This document shows positions 1-8,181 of a DNA stretch of 64,000 nucleotides, in pieces. The notes under the pieces are model-generated. The model was given only the letters and a program-made list of their open reading frames with translations. It did no database searches and was not told the origin of the DNA. Position numbers and translations under genes: made by a program. The first letter of the stretch is position 1. Every line of letters starts with the position of its first letter. This stretch comes from Chryseobacterium sp. MEBOG06 (GTDB lineage Bacteria > Bacteroidota > Bacteroidia > Flavobacteriales > Weeksellaceae), in NCBI RefSeq assembly GCF_021869765.1, contig NZ_CP084580.1, positions 4,216,001 to 4,280,000 on the forward strand, written 5' to 3'.

Positions 1-429
1 CATCACTTGGAGAGAAATATTTATTTTGTGAGAAAGATTGCTTATTAATTCTTCTACATACAAAACCAACCCTACGGATTCCAGGTTTACGGGGTATAAT
101 GAATGAGAAATACTTCTTGCAGCATCAATCAGGGAAGACATCTGACTGTAAATATTTTTTTTTATCAAATCATCTCCCTGGGTATCAAGATTATTAAGCC
201 ATAAGGAAAGAATATTGAGACGGTTTCCAATATCATCATGAATCATCACCGCAATTCTTTTCCGCTCTTCTTCCTGTGCCTTAATATTTTCCAGCACCAA
301 TTTTTTCTGGTGAAGAACTTCTACCTCATGCTGCACATTTTTCTCTTTAATAATTCTGGTTATAAAAGCTCTGTAAGCAAGGAGAATAAAGGAAACTATA
401 ATTGCTATGGTAACAATTATAAGGATCAA
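1..429 (-). CDS. Sensor histidine kinase, NarX/ComP class (3' part cut off by window edge)
   Basis: The minus-strand reading frame runs off position 1, so only the N-terminal part is present. It begins with one hydrophobic membrane segment, then a charged linker, then the dimerisation/phosphoacceptor motif EERKRIAVMIHDDIGNRLN of the HisKA_3 family; the His of IHDD is the predicted phosphorylation site. Kinases of this class pair with NarL/LuxR-type regulators, which would lie beyond position 1. No ATG is found between the last in-frame stop and the membrane segment. A TTG at 427-429 is the start used here, and an ATT at 457-459 that overlaps the end of the upstream gene is the alternative. 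The upstream membrane-protein gene overlaps or abuts it, so the two are probably co-transcribed and co-translated. The family call is firm; the start is not. Confidence 0.8.
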   Translation of the reverse strand, partial: MILIIVTIAIIVSFILLAYRAFITRIIKEKNVQHEVEVLHQKKLVLENIKAQEEERKRIAVMIHDDIGNRLNILSLWLNNLDTQGDDLIKKNIYSQMSSLIDAARSISHSLYPVNLESVGLVLYVEELISNLSHKINISLQVM

Positions 430-446
430 AAGGTTAATATTTAAAG

Positions 447-1070
447 TTACTTCTTTAATTTGATAAACGTATATAAAAATGAGCAGTACAAAATACTTGA
501 AAGGATATTATTGGCACTGAAAAGGGTATAGTAATCATTTTCCGACAGATTCGCTATCTGATGCTGAATGATAAAAATAAATACTGAAACGGAATAGTAG
601 AAAAAAATACTGGCATCCACCCACAGGAAACGTTCCTGTATAGAAGCATTTTTAATCTCACGAATCAGTGTATATCCGGAAAGACAAATGATGATAATAT
701 TTGAAATTCCCTTTGCAAAATCTGCATTGGCAGGGTAATTGAAACCATATTTCGATATCATAAAACCTGCTGCCACTAAACCTGCAATACCAGAAACATA
801 TCCAGGCCAATTCAGTTTCCTTATAAATAAACTTGTCAGCAGAAAAAATTCTCCGGCAATGTAGACTGGATAAACGAATGAAGTATCATTGAGTTTAAAA
901 ACATAAGGTAAAACAAAGTTTACCAATTCTATAAGGAAAAGAAAAGCAATACAATAAAAATATTGCTTTTCTTTTTGATTTAATATGCGGTATTTAGCAG
1001 CTCCCAGTACTATAAATGAAAGAAGCAGTCCGTAGTTCAGGAATAAAATTGCTTTGTAAAGATCAGCCAT
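447..1070 (-). CDS. Multi-pass membrane protein of unknown function, upstream of histidine kinase
   Basis: A 207-residue protein with about six to seven hydrophobic segments separated by short charged loops and no catalytic motif that I recognise. The first segment starts near residue 10 and the last ends just before the C-terminal KLKK. It ends within a few bases of the histidine kinase start, so the two genes look translationally coupled. That arrangement suggests an accessory sensor or membrane partner for the kinase, but this is inference from position only. It could equally be an unrelated membrane protein in the same operon. Confidence 0.65.
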   Translation of the reverse strand: MADLYKAILFLNYGLLLSFIVLGAAKYRILNQKEKQYFYCIAFLFLIELVNFVLPYVFKLNDTSFVYPVYIAGEFFLLTSLFIRKLNWPGYVSGIAGLVAAGFMISKYGFNYPANADFAKGISNIIIICLSGYTLIREIKNASIQERFLWVDASIFFYYSVSVFIFIIQHQIANLSENDYYTLFSANNILSSILYCSFLYTFIKLKK

Positions 1071-1085
1071 TCCTTATTTTATAAT

Positions 1086-1865
1086 TTAAAATTCGCAGCC
1101 TACACCATCATCAGGAAGACGGCAAATGGGAGGACATGGTTTCGCCCAGTCATATGTATTTGAAATGGTTTCTGCACGTCCTGAATTTTGAAGATTTTCA
1201 TGGAAGGAGATAAAAATTAGAGTAACCAGCATTTTCCCATAAATATCATTGTATTTAAGTCCGAAAGAACATATAATACCTTCTAATCCTTCGTCTGAAA
1301 GGCAGAGATCATCGGTCGGAACATAGAATTTTTTAAAGATTCCTGCTCCTTTTTCAATTCCGCATTCTCTGTAGAACCAGTCCATTCCTTCGTTCCTCCA
1401 TTTTTCTATCGAGTCTAATGCCGTATCCTGTTCAAGAATGGGTTTATTAGATATAGGAAACGCCATATTATCATCTCTGTCAATCTGCTCGAGATCTTTA
1501 GAAAGAACTGCATTTTTAACAATAGTATATTCCTGAATTTCCTGAAGTTTTAAATCTTCTTTAAGCTCAGAAAGAAAGCTGTAAGGATATTCTCTTTCCT
1601 CTATTCTTTTTCCTGAGTCACTCAAAGGATATAGAATAAGAATAATTTGATCCTGAAATACTCCTATCGCAGCACAGAATTCTGGTGATTTCCCACCTAC
1701 ATTCCTCATCCACTCAAGAGTTTCTTTGGATAGACCAAAAACATAATTTGTTGGAATTCTTTTTTTTATTTCAGGAAAAGAAGACAGGCATTCTGTCCAA
1801 GTATTCATAGCTTTCCTACATTCTTCATAAGGAAGCATTAAGTTTTCGATATTTACTATTGTCAT
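1086..1865 (-). CDS. Hypothetical protein, 259 aa
   Basis: The product has no signal peptide and no membrane segment, so it is probably cytoplasmic. It is acidic, with a Cys- and Pro-rich C-terminus (the last 20 residues include CPPIC and a GCEF end). I do not recognise a domain. It lies 15 bases upstream of the membrane-protein gene on the same strand and 65 bases downstream of the DUF5715 gene, so it may share their transcript. The coding call rests on the long clean frame, the ATG start and ordinary codon use. Confidence 0.55.
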   Translation of the reverse strand: MTIVNIENLMLPYEECRKAMNTWTECLSSFPEIKKRIPTNYVFGLSKETLEWMRNVGGKSPEFCAAIGVFQDQIILILYPLSDSGKRIEEREYPYSFLSELKEDLKLQEIQEYTIVKNAVLSKDLEQIDRDDNMAFPISNKPILEQDTALDSIEKWRNEGMDWFYRECGIEKGAGIFKKFYVPTDDLCLSDEGLEGIICSFGLKYNDIYGKMLVTLIFISFHENLQNSGRAETISNTYDWAKPCPPICRLPDDGVGCEF

Positions 1866-1930
1866 ATAAGCATGGTTTTTAGTGGCATAAAATTATACAA
1901 ACTAAACATGCTGTGCAAGTAGGAATTTAA

Positions 1931-2554
1931 TTAATAATTTCTCACTGTAATATGATAACAACTCTGCTGTTTTTCTTTTATATAATAAATACGGCCGGCA
2001 TCTGCGTAGTACTTCAGTACTTTTTCCAGTGCGATTTCCATCTTTGGATTGTATTTAAGGACATTATTGAATCTTATGTAAGAAATATCAAAAGAATTGC
2101 CATAATTATGAGAGCTTATGCCCAGTGAAGCATTAGAATTCACTCTTCTCAGTCTACATTGGTCTTCAAGAGTCCGGGTAATAGATGAAACGGTGAATAT
2201 AGCTCCTTTGGTATCTTTACTGAATTTGGATCCCATCTTTTCCAGAGTCGCTTTTCCCTTAGAAACCATATAAGGCCTGCTGTAATCAAGTCTCTGCACC
2301 TGATATCCTTTTCCTGATTTTTTTATTTTATGGAATTTTCCATTACTGATATATTTCTGGACTATTCTGGAATCTTTCAACAGCTGTATTCCGAAACTTT
2401 TGGAGGCATCAAGATGGGGTTTATAAAGTGCAGTAGGTTCTACCTTCAAAACACTGGTAAGATCATAGCATGGGAAAGCTTTCTTAGCCGCCTGTGAATA
2501 ATGTAAACTATAAATAAAGGGCACAAAGACCGCACAAAGAAAATTTTTCATCAA
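1931..2554 (-). CDS. DUF5715 family secreted protein (M15 peptidase-like)
   Basis: A 207-residue protein with an N-terminal signal sequence (hydrophobic stretch at residues 5-20). The C-terminal half carries the pattern SSITRTLEDQ, then NSNASLGISSHNYGNSFDISY, and finally YHITV near the end. This order of SxxRT, SSHxxGxSxDIxY and HITV matches the DUF5715 family and resembles zinc D,D-peptidases of the VanY/MepA (M15) fold, where the His and Asp residues bind metal. A role in cell-wall peptide processing is therefore plausible but unproven. The gene starts with two tandem ATG codons (2554 or 2551). It faces away from aqpZ, with about 210 bases of shared AT-rich upstream region. Confidence 0.7.
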   Translation of the reverse strand: MMKNFLCAVFVPFIYSLHYSQAAKKAFPCYDLTSVLKVEPTALYKPHLDASKSFGIQLLKDSRIVQKYISNGKFHKIKKSGKGYQVQRLDYSRPYMVSKGKATLEKMGSKFSKDTKGAIFTVSSITRTLEDQCRLRRVNSNASLGISSHNYGNSFDISYIRFNNVLKYNPKMEIALEKVLKYYADAGRIYYIKEKQQSCYHITVRNY

Positions 2555-2733
2555 TCATTTTTTTTATTCTCCAATGAAGATAAATCCATTATCTCACTTC
2601 TAAAACCGACCATAATCTCGACTGATTAAATCCCAAACAAACTTTAAACCAAATTGTTGAATTTATCATTTTTTGTTCCCTTATTTTTGAAATATTTTTT
2701 CATATTTAACTTTTTACTTTAAAATTTAAATTC

Positions 2734-2741
2734 TACATTTG
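2734..2741 (+). promoter_or_regulatory. Candidate -7 element (TACATTTG) of aqpZ
   Basis: TACATTTG matches the Bacteroidota -7 consensus TAnnTTTG and lies 24 bases before the aqpZ ATG, which leaves a short leader. No clear TTG is seen at the expected -33 position, so this is a moderate call. Confidence 0.45.
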
Positions 2742-2765
2742 AGTTACATTTAAAAAATAAACAAC

Positions 2766-3479
2766 ATGATAAAAAAACTTTTTGCTGAATTTTTCGGCAC
2801 ATTTTGGCTTGTTTTCGGAGGTTGCGGAAGTGCTGTTTTTGCAGCTGGTGTTCCTGATATCGGAATTGGACTTTTAGGAGTCGCTTTAGCTTTCGGTCTT
2901 ACTGTTCTTACCATGGCTTATGCGGTAGGACATATCTCGGGAGGGCACTTCAATCCGGCAGTTTCTTTCGGACTTCTGGCTGGAGGAAGATTTCCTGCCA
3001 AGGATCTTATTCCTTACATCGTGGCACAATGTCTGGGGGCTATGGTTGCCGCGGGATGCCTGTACACAATCCTTAATGGTGCAGGAGTAGTAGATTTCTC
3101 CAAACCGGGTGCTTTTGCTACTAACTTTTACGCAGAAGCCGTTTATAACGGAAAAGCATTCAGCATGGGAGCGGCGTTCCTGGCTGAGTTTTTATTAACT
3201 GCCTTTTTCCTGATTGTTATAATGGGTGCTACAGATAAATGGGCAAATGGTAAATTTGCAGGTATCGCTATCGGTCTTACTCTTACTTTAATCCATTTGA
3301 TCTCTATTCCGATTACAAATACTTCTGTAAACCCAGCCAGATCTCTTTCCCAGGCTGTTTTTGCAGGCGGACTTGCCATGTCTCAGCTGTGGCTGTTCTG
3401 GGTAGCTCCAATTCTGGGCGGAATTGTAGGAGGACTAATCTACAAATTCCTGCTTCAGAGAGAAACAGCAGAAGCATAA
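2766..3479 (+). CDS. aqpZ: Aquaporin Z, water channel
   Basis: A 237-residue inner-membrane channel with six transmembrane segments and two half-helices. The two signature NPA triplets are at residues 63-65 (GHFNPAVSFG) and 189-191 (NTSVNPARS). The selectivity-filter positions read Phe43, His177, Thr186 and Arg192, the water-selective set of E. coli AqpZ rather than the glycerol-facilitator set. Length is normal for the family. It is a single-gene unit: a candidate promoter lies just upstream and a strong hairpin terminator follows the stop. The expected role is rapid water flux during osmotic change. Confidence 0.95.
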   Translation: MIKKLFAEFFGTFWLVFGGCGSAVFAAGVPDIGIGLLGVALAFGLTVLTMAYAVGHISGGHFNPAVSFGLLAGGRFPAKDLIPYIVAQCLGAMVAAGCLYTILNGAGVVDFSKPGAFATNFYAEAVYNGKAFSMGAAFLAEFLLTAFFLIVIMGATDKWANGKFAGIAIGLTLTLIHLISIPITNTSVNPARSLSQAVFAGGLAMSQLWLFWVAPILGGIVGGLIYKFLLQRETAEA

Positions 3480-3500
3480 ATAAAACCCCATTTTAATACA

Positions 3501-3536
3501 TACAAAAAACTACCTCAGGCGAGGTAGTTTTTTGTA
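3501..3536 (+). terminator. Rho-independent terminator after aqpZ
   Basis: A perfect 16-bp inverted repeat (TACAAAAAACTACCTC and its complement) with a four-base loop AGGC, ending in a run of T. It starts 22 bases after the aqpZ stop. The A/T tails make it usable from both sides, so it may also end the opposing S41 protease gene. Confidence 0.9.
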
Positions 3537-3632
3537 TCTGTCATTTAAACCATTATGTTTTATAAGGTCAATTATATCCATCTCTCCTTGTATAAAGATT
3601 TAAAAAATTGAAAATATCATTCTCTAAAAGTG

Positions 3633-4676
3633 TTATTGACGTTTTGCCATTTCTTTTATCCATTTCGCAGATACTGCAATTTTTTTATCTTTATTTAAAT
3701 CTTTAAAATTATCACCACCTGTTATTTCTACATCTGGCTTTATGTTTTCAACATATACCTTTCCTGTTCTGTCTACCACATATCCTACCGCCAGATTTAT
3801 CCCTGAATTTTCATCAATTTTGAACCCCTGATTTGTAGTCGTATATCCTCCAGATTCTTCACCAAACACTTTGGTGTTCTTCCGTCCTATAAAACTTATA
3901 GCTGTCATTTCTCCGGAACTTGCTGTATATCCGCTTATCAGAATAGCAACAGGCAGCTGTTTTTTTACAGAATTTTTCAATTTCTTTCTTTTTAACACCT
4001 GATTGGCATCAATATAAATTGTTCCATTTTTCAATATCCATTCTCCTTCAGATTTTTTATCTGATGTTACAAAACCTCCCACTTTTTCCTGATCCCCATT
4101 AAGGTCACTGATTCCCGCCATCATCGGATACATATTTCCTCCGGTATTGAGTCTAAGATCAATGATCCACCCTTTTATTTTATTTGAGTTTATTTGGTCT
4201 ATTTCGTTAACAATATTTTCTGCGATACTATCCATTTTTTTTGCCCCGAAATCATTATTTCCGGGTATTCTTATATAGCCGGTATTTTTATCAATTAATG
4301 CTGCATAAACCTTATCGTTATCTTTCACCGCATTTTTTATGGTTTCGTTGGTATATTTTGGTCTACTTTTATTCCAGCGGTAATTTTTATTATTGTAGGT
4401 TAACCACCCATGGTGATCGTCTATTTTTTCAAATAAATAAGGAAATATGAAAAGAGCATCCTGAATATGATCAGCATCTTTCGTTTTTTCATAGGCTTCT
4501 ACTTTCAAAGCATTCCAATCTATTTTATTTTTATTCAGTGCATTATCATGAATCAACAATAAAGTTTTATCTAAATATTGTTTAACACTGTCATTTTTAA
4601 ACACTATTTGTTTTTGAGCATTCAGCAAATTGAAGATACTTAAAACAATAAAAAATATAAGAATTTTGTTTTTCAT
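3633..4676 (-). CDS. S41 family peptidase (tail-specific protease type), exported
   Basis: A 347-residue protein with a Sec signal peptide (about residues 1-20, ending at LLNAQ). The C-terminal half holds the S41 core: GWIIDLRLNTGGNMYPM, then ISGYTASSGEMTA with the predicted catalytic Ser at residue 254, then FGEESGGYTT. No PDZ domain is obvious between the N-terminal region and the core, so it belongs to the smaller Bacteroidota S41 hydrolases rather than the CtpA/Prc processing proteases. Expected location is periplasm or surface; the substrate is unknown. It is monocistronic and convergent with aqpZ. Confidence 0.85.
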   Translation of the reverse strand: MKNKILIFFIVLSIFNLLNAQKQIVFKNDSVKQYLDKTLLLIHDNALNKNKIDWNALKVEAYEKTKDADHIQDALFIFPYLFEKIDDHHGWLTYNNKNYRWNKSRPKYTNETIKNAVKDNDKVYAALIDKNTGYIRIPGNNDFGAKKMDSIAENIVNEIDQINSNKIKGWIIDLRLNTGGNMYPMMAGISDLNGDQEKVGGFVTSDKKSEGEWILKNGTIYIDANQVLKRKKLKNSVKKQLPVAILISGYTASSGEMTAISFIGRKNTKVFGEESGGYTTTNQGFKIDENSGINLAVGYVVDRTGKVYVENIKPDVEITGGDNFKDLNKDKKIAVSAKWIKEMAKRQ

Positions 4677-4949
4677 TGGAAGCTTAGAAATTAGATATAA
4701 ATTATAGTATTATAAGAAACTGAGTTGATTGATATCAACAAAATTAATGGAACGAATTTACACTATAATTAATCATTCTTTTGATTAATTTTTATCCTTC
4801 TACACCTATTGTTAAGTAATTTGAAGTTTCGCTATCGTTTAGATCTTATTTTGGGAGAAATTTTGCCAGACATTTTCTGCAATGTACTTGCTTATGCTCT
4901 ACTAATGTAAAAAAGAAGCATGAGAAAACCTATGTGGAAAAAGGCTCCT

Positions 4950-5495
4950 TTACTTTGTCTTTTTAATTTCAAAAGGGTTTTTGAAAATGAGTTCTTCATG
5001 TTTACCTTTGATTTCCATTTTACGTTGAAGCAGATTCAGAGCTATTTTTCTGATGAAAAGATCTTTATCATTCAACTTCCAGTAAGAATCTTCATGAAGT
5101 TTTTTAGGACTACGGATGAGATAAAACTCCGTTTCCCAGGTATCGGCATTATGATAGAATTCAATGATTCCACAATGCCCCGGAATAAGAGATGCATCTA
5201 CCATCCCCATTGGAAGCAGAAAACTGAAAGCATTACAAACATAATCTCCACAAGAGATTTTATCGTGTTTCAGAAATTTCTCTCCGGTATCTCTATTAAG
5301 ATATGATTTTTTAAAATCGTTTTTAAAATCACTCTTTGAAAATTTAATCTCGATTTCATGGCTGAGTCCATCTGCATCAATAGTAAGAATATCTGCCTCC
5401 CAATCGGCCTGAAAGTAATTGGTCAGTACGATCTCTTTTTCAAAATCGCAATGAGAATGAATGTAGGCATGAATAAGTTCTTCTATTTTAAGCAT
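4950..5495 (-). CDS. PD-(D/E)xK nuclease-like protein, 181 aa
   Basis: A small protein with no signal or membrane segment. Residues 30-51 (QADWEADILTID followed by HEIEIKFSK) show a hydrophobic strand containing Asp35, a turn, and then Glu49-x-Lys51, the spacing of the PD-(D/E)xK nuclease core. A charged helix (KSDFKNDFKK) follows, as in that fold, and a KHDKI motif lies at about residues 76-80. No methylase, helicase or phage gene is nearby. The family call is by motif only; a DNA-repair or recycling nuclease is possible, and so is an inactive relative. Confidence 0.5.
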   Translation of the reverse strand: MLKIEELIHAYIHSHCDFEKEIVLTNYFQADWEADILTIDADGLSHEIEIKFSKSDFKNDFKKSYLNRDTGEKFLKHDKISCGDYVCNAFSFLLPMGMVDASLIPGHCGIIEFYHNADTWETEFYLIRSPKKLHEDSYWKLNDKDLFIRKIALNLLQRKMEIKGKHEELIFKNPFEIKKTK

Positions 5496-5682
5496 TATTA
5501 TTCTTAATATTTTTCAAAATGGACAAATGTATGAATGATGATGAAGCCAAGAGCCAAGATGCTAGATTTCAGGTTATTTTACTGAATCACCGATCGTTAG
5601 TTCTATTTCGCAAAGTAAATTATCAGTATTCACAAAAAATTCACAAAGGAATCCAACCGGCCCTTCACAATTGTCTCCTTTT

Positions 5683-6675
5683 TTAACTCACCAAAAGACT
5701 GCAGCCTCTGATATCAGAATGATCTATTCTACCCAGCACCTGAAATTTATCGCCCGCTATTTTACCCAGATCCTGCGTAGCAATAAAAGAACAGGAATGG
5801 GTATTGGCAAGATCGATAATATTGACCGCTCCGGTTCTTCCGTCTTTTTCATAGGCTAAAGGATCTTCAACATTGCGTATCATGATTCTCATCCAATTTG
5901 GGCATTTATATTCATTGTTTCCAAGTGAATAAGCTTGTGACAACAGCTCTGTCATTGAATATTCTGAGTAGATTTTATCGGTTTGGAAGCCTTTCTGAAG
6001 GATATTCAAAAGTTCATCTTTTGTCATTTCTTCTTTTCTACCTTTCATGCCTCCGGTCTCGATAACGATCAGGTTTTCAAGAAAATTCAGAGATTCTCCG
6101 TTTCGCCCAGAATCACAGTAATCTAAAAAGTCCAGCAGGGCAAAAGAAACTCCGAAAAGAATCACTTTTTTATCCTTTAACTGGTTCAAAAGATCAAAAA
6201 GGTCGGAATGATTATAAAGAAAGTACCCATTCTCCGGCTTGTCTGATTTTTTCATCAGATAATCTACCATATAGATCAGTGATGAATTCTGTTTTTCCAG
6301 ATAACTTGGAAGCAATCCCAGGAAGATAAAGTCCTCGGGCTTTCCTATAAACTGTTCAAAACTTTTATAAATACTTTCCTCATATAATTCCGGATCAGCA
6401 ATGAAATGTCTGGACAGGTTCATCTGAGTGGTTCCGGAGCTTTGAAAGAAAAGATCTGCAGACACATTTTTATCAAGAATCTGATGATTTTTGAACATCT
6501 CTATCGGCAGAAAAGGAATTCTATCCAAATGATCTACCTCATCCGGATTGACATTTAAAAAATCAACAAATTTCCTGTATATCTCAACATTTTCATACTG
6601 ATAACGAAATGTTTTCAATGATGCATTCAGGAAATCTTCTTCTGTCTGTATGTTGAATATATCTTTAGGTTCCAT
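5683..6675 (-). CDS. LuxE-like acyl-protein synthetase/acyltransferase
   Basis: About 330 residues and cytoplasmic. The features are those of the LuxE/acyl-protein synthetase branch of the adenylate-forming superfamily: RIPFLPIEMFKNHQI, then the nucleotide-binding loop FFQSSGTTQMNLSRH, then IVIETGGMKGRKEE, and YSEYSMTELLSQAYSLG near the adenine site. In luminous bacteria LuxE activates fatty acids for LuxC; no luxA, luxB, luxC or luxD gene is here, so the substrate is open. In Bacteroidota such proteins are usually orphan acyl transferases. The frame extends up to an ATG at 6711, but the ATG at 6675 (MEPKDIF) gives the usual N-terminus and is preferred. Confidence 0.8.
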   Translation of the reverse strand: MEPKDIFNIQTEEDFLNASLKTFRYQYENVEIYRKFVDFLNVNPDEVDHLDRIPFLPIEMFKNHQILDKNVSADLFFQSSGTTQMNLSRHFIADPELYEESIYKSFEQFIGKPEDFIFLGLLPSYLEKQNSSLIYMVDYLMKKSDKPENGYFLYNHSDLFDLLNQLKDKKVILFGVSFALLDFLDYCDSGRNGESLNFLENLIVIETGGMKGRKEEMTKDELLNILQKGFQTDKIYSEYSMTELLSQAYSLGNNEYKCPNWMRIMIRNVEDPLAYEKDGRTGAVNIIDLANTHSCSFIATQDLGKIAGDKFQVLGRIDHSDIRGCSLLVS

Positions 6676-6833
6676 ATTTTTCAATCTTCTTATTGCTTCA
6701 TTACAAAGCAATTACATGGATAAAATAAATTTATTTAATAATTTTTTAATATTCAGTCTATACTTTGGTAGACTTCTTGCAAGTATTTATACGGAATATG
6801 GATTAAAAACAAGAATGAATTTCGGTTCATTCG

Positions 6834-6861
6834 AAAATTACCTCTTTTTAGGGGTAATTTT
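6834..6861 (-). terminator. Terminator after queD-lpxH
   Basis: AAAATTACC pairs with GGTAATTTT across a ten-base loop, with an A/T-rich tail. It starts eight bases beyond the lpxH stop, on the side expected for minus-strand transcription. Confidence 0.65.
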
Positions 6862-6868
6862 TTTGTTT

Positions 6869-7639
6869 TTATTTTTCAAAAGTCTTCAGTTCAAAATCTT
6901 TTTCAAAAACACCATAAGTATAGTAAGAAATCCAGTCTCCGAGATTGATATATTTTGCATTGTGTTCCAGATCCAGTACCATAGGAAGGTGCCTGTGTCC
7001 ATAAATGAAATAATCAATTTTCTCAGTTTTCAGTTTCTCTTTAGAATAAATGATCAGAAACTCTTTGTCTTCACCTAGAAAAGCTTTATCCTCTTCTCCT
7101 GAAATCATTTTATTCTTTTGGGAAAGGTATAATGCAACTTTCATCGCAATATCAGGATGAAGCCATTTAAAGAACCATTGTGCCACGGGATTTGTGAAGA
7201 GTTTCTTCATTCTCTTATAGCCTTTGTCTCCAGGGCCCAATCCGTCTCCGTGGGCCAGCAAAAACTGCTTCCCGCCCATTTCGAAATATTGTTTCTGATA
7301 GAAAACCGTACATCCGATTTCCTCTTCCAGATAATCTTTCATCCAGAGATCATGGTTTCCCACAAAGAAATAAATATGAATTCCTCTGTCTTTAAGTTCT
7401 GCTATTTTCCCGAGAACACGTACGTATCCTTTGGGAACAACATGCTTCCATTCATGCCAAAAATCAAAAAGATCTCCCATTAAAAATAAAACCTGCGCAT
7501 CTTCTTTAATGTCATTCATCCAGCGTATAAATTTTTCTTCACGCACCCTGCTCTCACCTGGAGTGGGAGCGCCAAAATGCTGATCTGAAGCAAAGTATAC
7601 TTTTTTTCCAGGTTCTAAATTGATTGTCGTTTTTAACAC
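6869..7639 (-). CDS. lpxH: UDP-2,3-diacylglucosamine diphosphatase (LpxH type)
   Basis: A 256-residue calcineurin-like phosphoesterase. The metal-binding signature is complete and in order: SDQHFG near the N-terminus, GDLFDFW, GNHD, AHGDG and GHRHLP near the C-terminus. LpxH hydrolyses UDP-2,3-diacylglucosamine to lipid X in lipid A synthesis at the inner membrane. The long KLFTNPVAQWFFKWLHP insertion is typical of the LpxH cap helices. The gene follows queD on the same strand after 26 bases, so the two are probably co-transcribed although their functions are unrelated. In Bacteroidota this family is often annotated only as UDP-2,3-diacylglucosamine diphosphatase. Confidence 0.88.
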   Translation of the reverse strand: MLKTTINLEPGKKVYFASDQHFGAPTPGESRVREEKFIRWMNDIKEDAQVLFLMGDLFDFWHEWKHVVPKGYVRVLGKIAELKDRGIHIYFFVGNHDLWMKDYLEEEIGCTVFYQKQYFEMGGKQFLLAHGDGLGPGDKGYKRMKKLFTNPVAQWFFKWLHPDIAMKVALYLSQKNKMISGEEDKAFLGEDKEFLIIYSKEKLKTEKIDYFIYGHRHLPMVLDLEHNAKYINLGDWISYYTYGVFEKDFELKTFEK

Positions 7640-7665
7640 CTTCTGAGTTTTGTTGGATATGATTA

Positions 7666-8109
7666 TTAATTATCTTCTGCGAACCATTCACCATAAGAGT
7701 TTTCTGTCTCGTGGAGTTTAAGATAGGCTAAAGAAATTCCCTCCGGAAGTCTCGATTTTACTTTTGAAGCAATAGCATACAGCATATTTTCGCAGGTGGG
7801 CTGAAAACTGCAGTAGATTACTTTATGCCCTTTCTGTTCAAGATCATCCCCCAGCTCTTTGTGTGGAGACAATGCATTAACAAGAACCGAATGATCCCAT
7901 ACATCAACGATTTCAGATTTTACGATACTTTTGATATCTCCGAAATCAACAACCATCCCGTTTTTTGGATTTTCAATATCATTAATCGGTTTTCCTTTTA
8001 CTGTTACAAACAGCTTGTAAGAATGTCCATGCATATTTTTACACTTCCCATCGTAGTTGTAAAGTACATGAGCCGTTTCGAATGTAAAAATTTTTGTAAT
8101 ACGTATCAT
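7666..8109 (-). CDS. queD: 6-carboxytetrahydropterin synthase
   Basis: A 147-residue T-fold enzyme (from the ATG at 8109) that converts dihydroneopterin triphosphate to 6-carboxytetrahydropterin in queuosine synthesis. The zinc ligands are visible: His in FETAHVL, and both His residues of KNMHGHSYKL. The catalytic Cys is in GKCKNMHGH. VVDFGDIK and the C-terminal LHETENSYGEWF are also family hallmarks. An ATG at 8127 gives a longer frame, but it lies inside the predicted promoter element, whereas the ATG at 8109 gives the standard MIRITKIFTFETAH start. It heads a short operon with lpxH. Confidence 0.92.
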   Translation of the reverse strand: MIRITKIFTFETAHVLYNYDGKCKNMHGHSYKLFVTVKGKPINDIENPKNGMVVDFGDIKSIVKSEIVDVWDHSVLVNALSPHKELGDDLEQKGHKVIYCSFQPTCENMLYAIASKVKSRLPEGISLAYLKLHETENSYGEWFAEDN

Positions 8110-8113
8110 ATTG

Positions 8114-8121
8114 CAAAGATA
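8114..8121 (-). promoter_or_regulatory. -7 element (TATCTTTG) of queD, leaderless geometry
   Basis: On the minus strand TATCTTTG fits the Bacteroidota TAnnTTTG consensus. Only four bases separate it from the queD ATG at 8109, so transcription should begin at or next to the start codon. This supports the shorter queD start. Confidence 0.5.
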
Positions 8122-8181
8122 TGACAAAACAGCTTAACACAGAAAAGACTGTTTCTATCACCGCAATAATTAAGTTTATTT

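Noticed and set aside
6650..7078. Plus-strand frame of 142 codons across the LuxE-like/lpxH junction
   Set aside because: It overlaps two well-supported minus-strand genes and a terminator and shows no domain.
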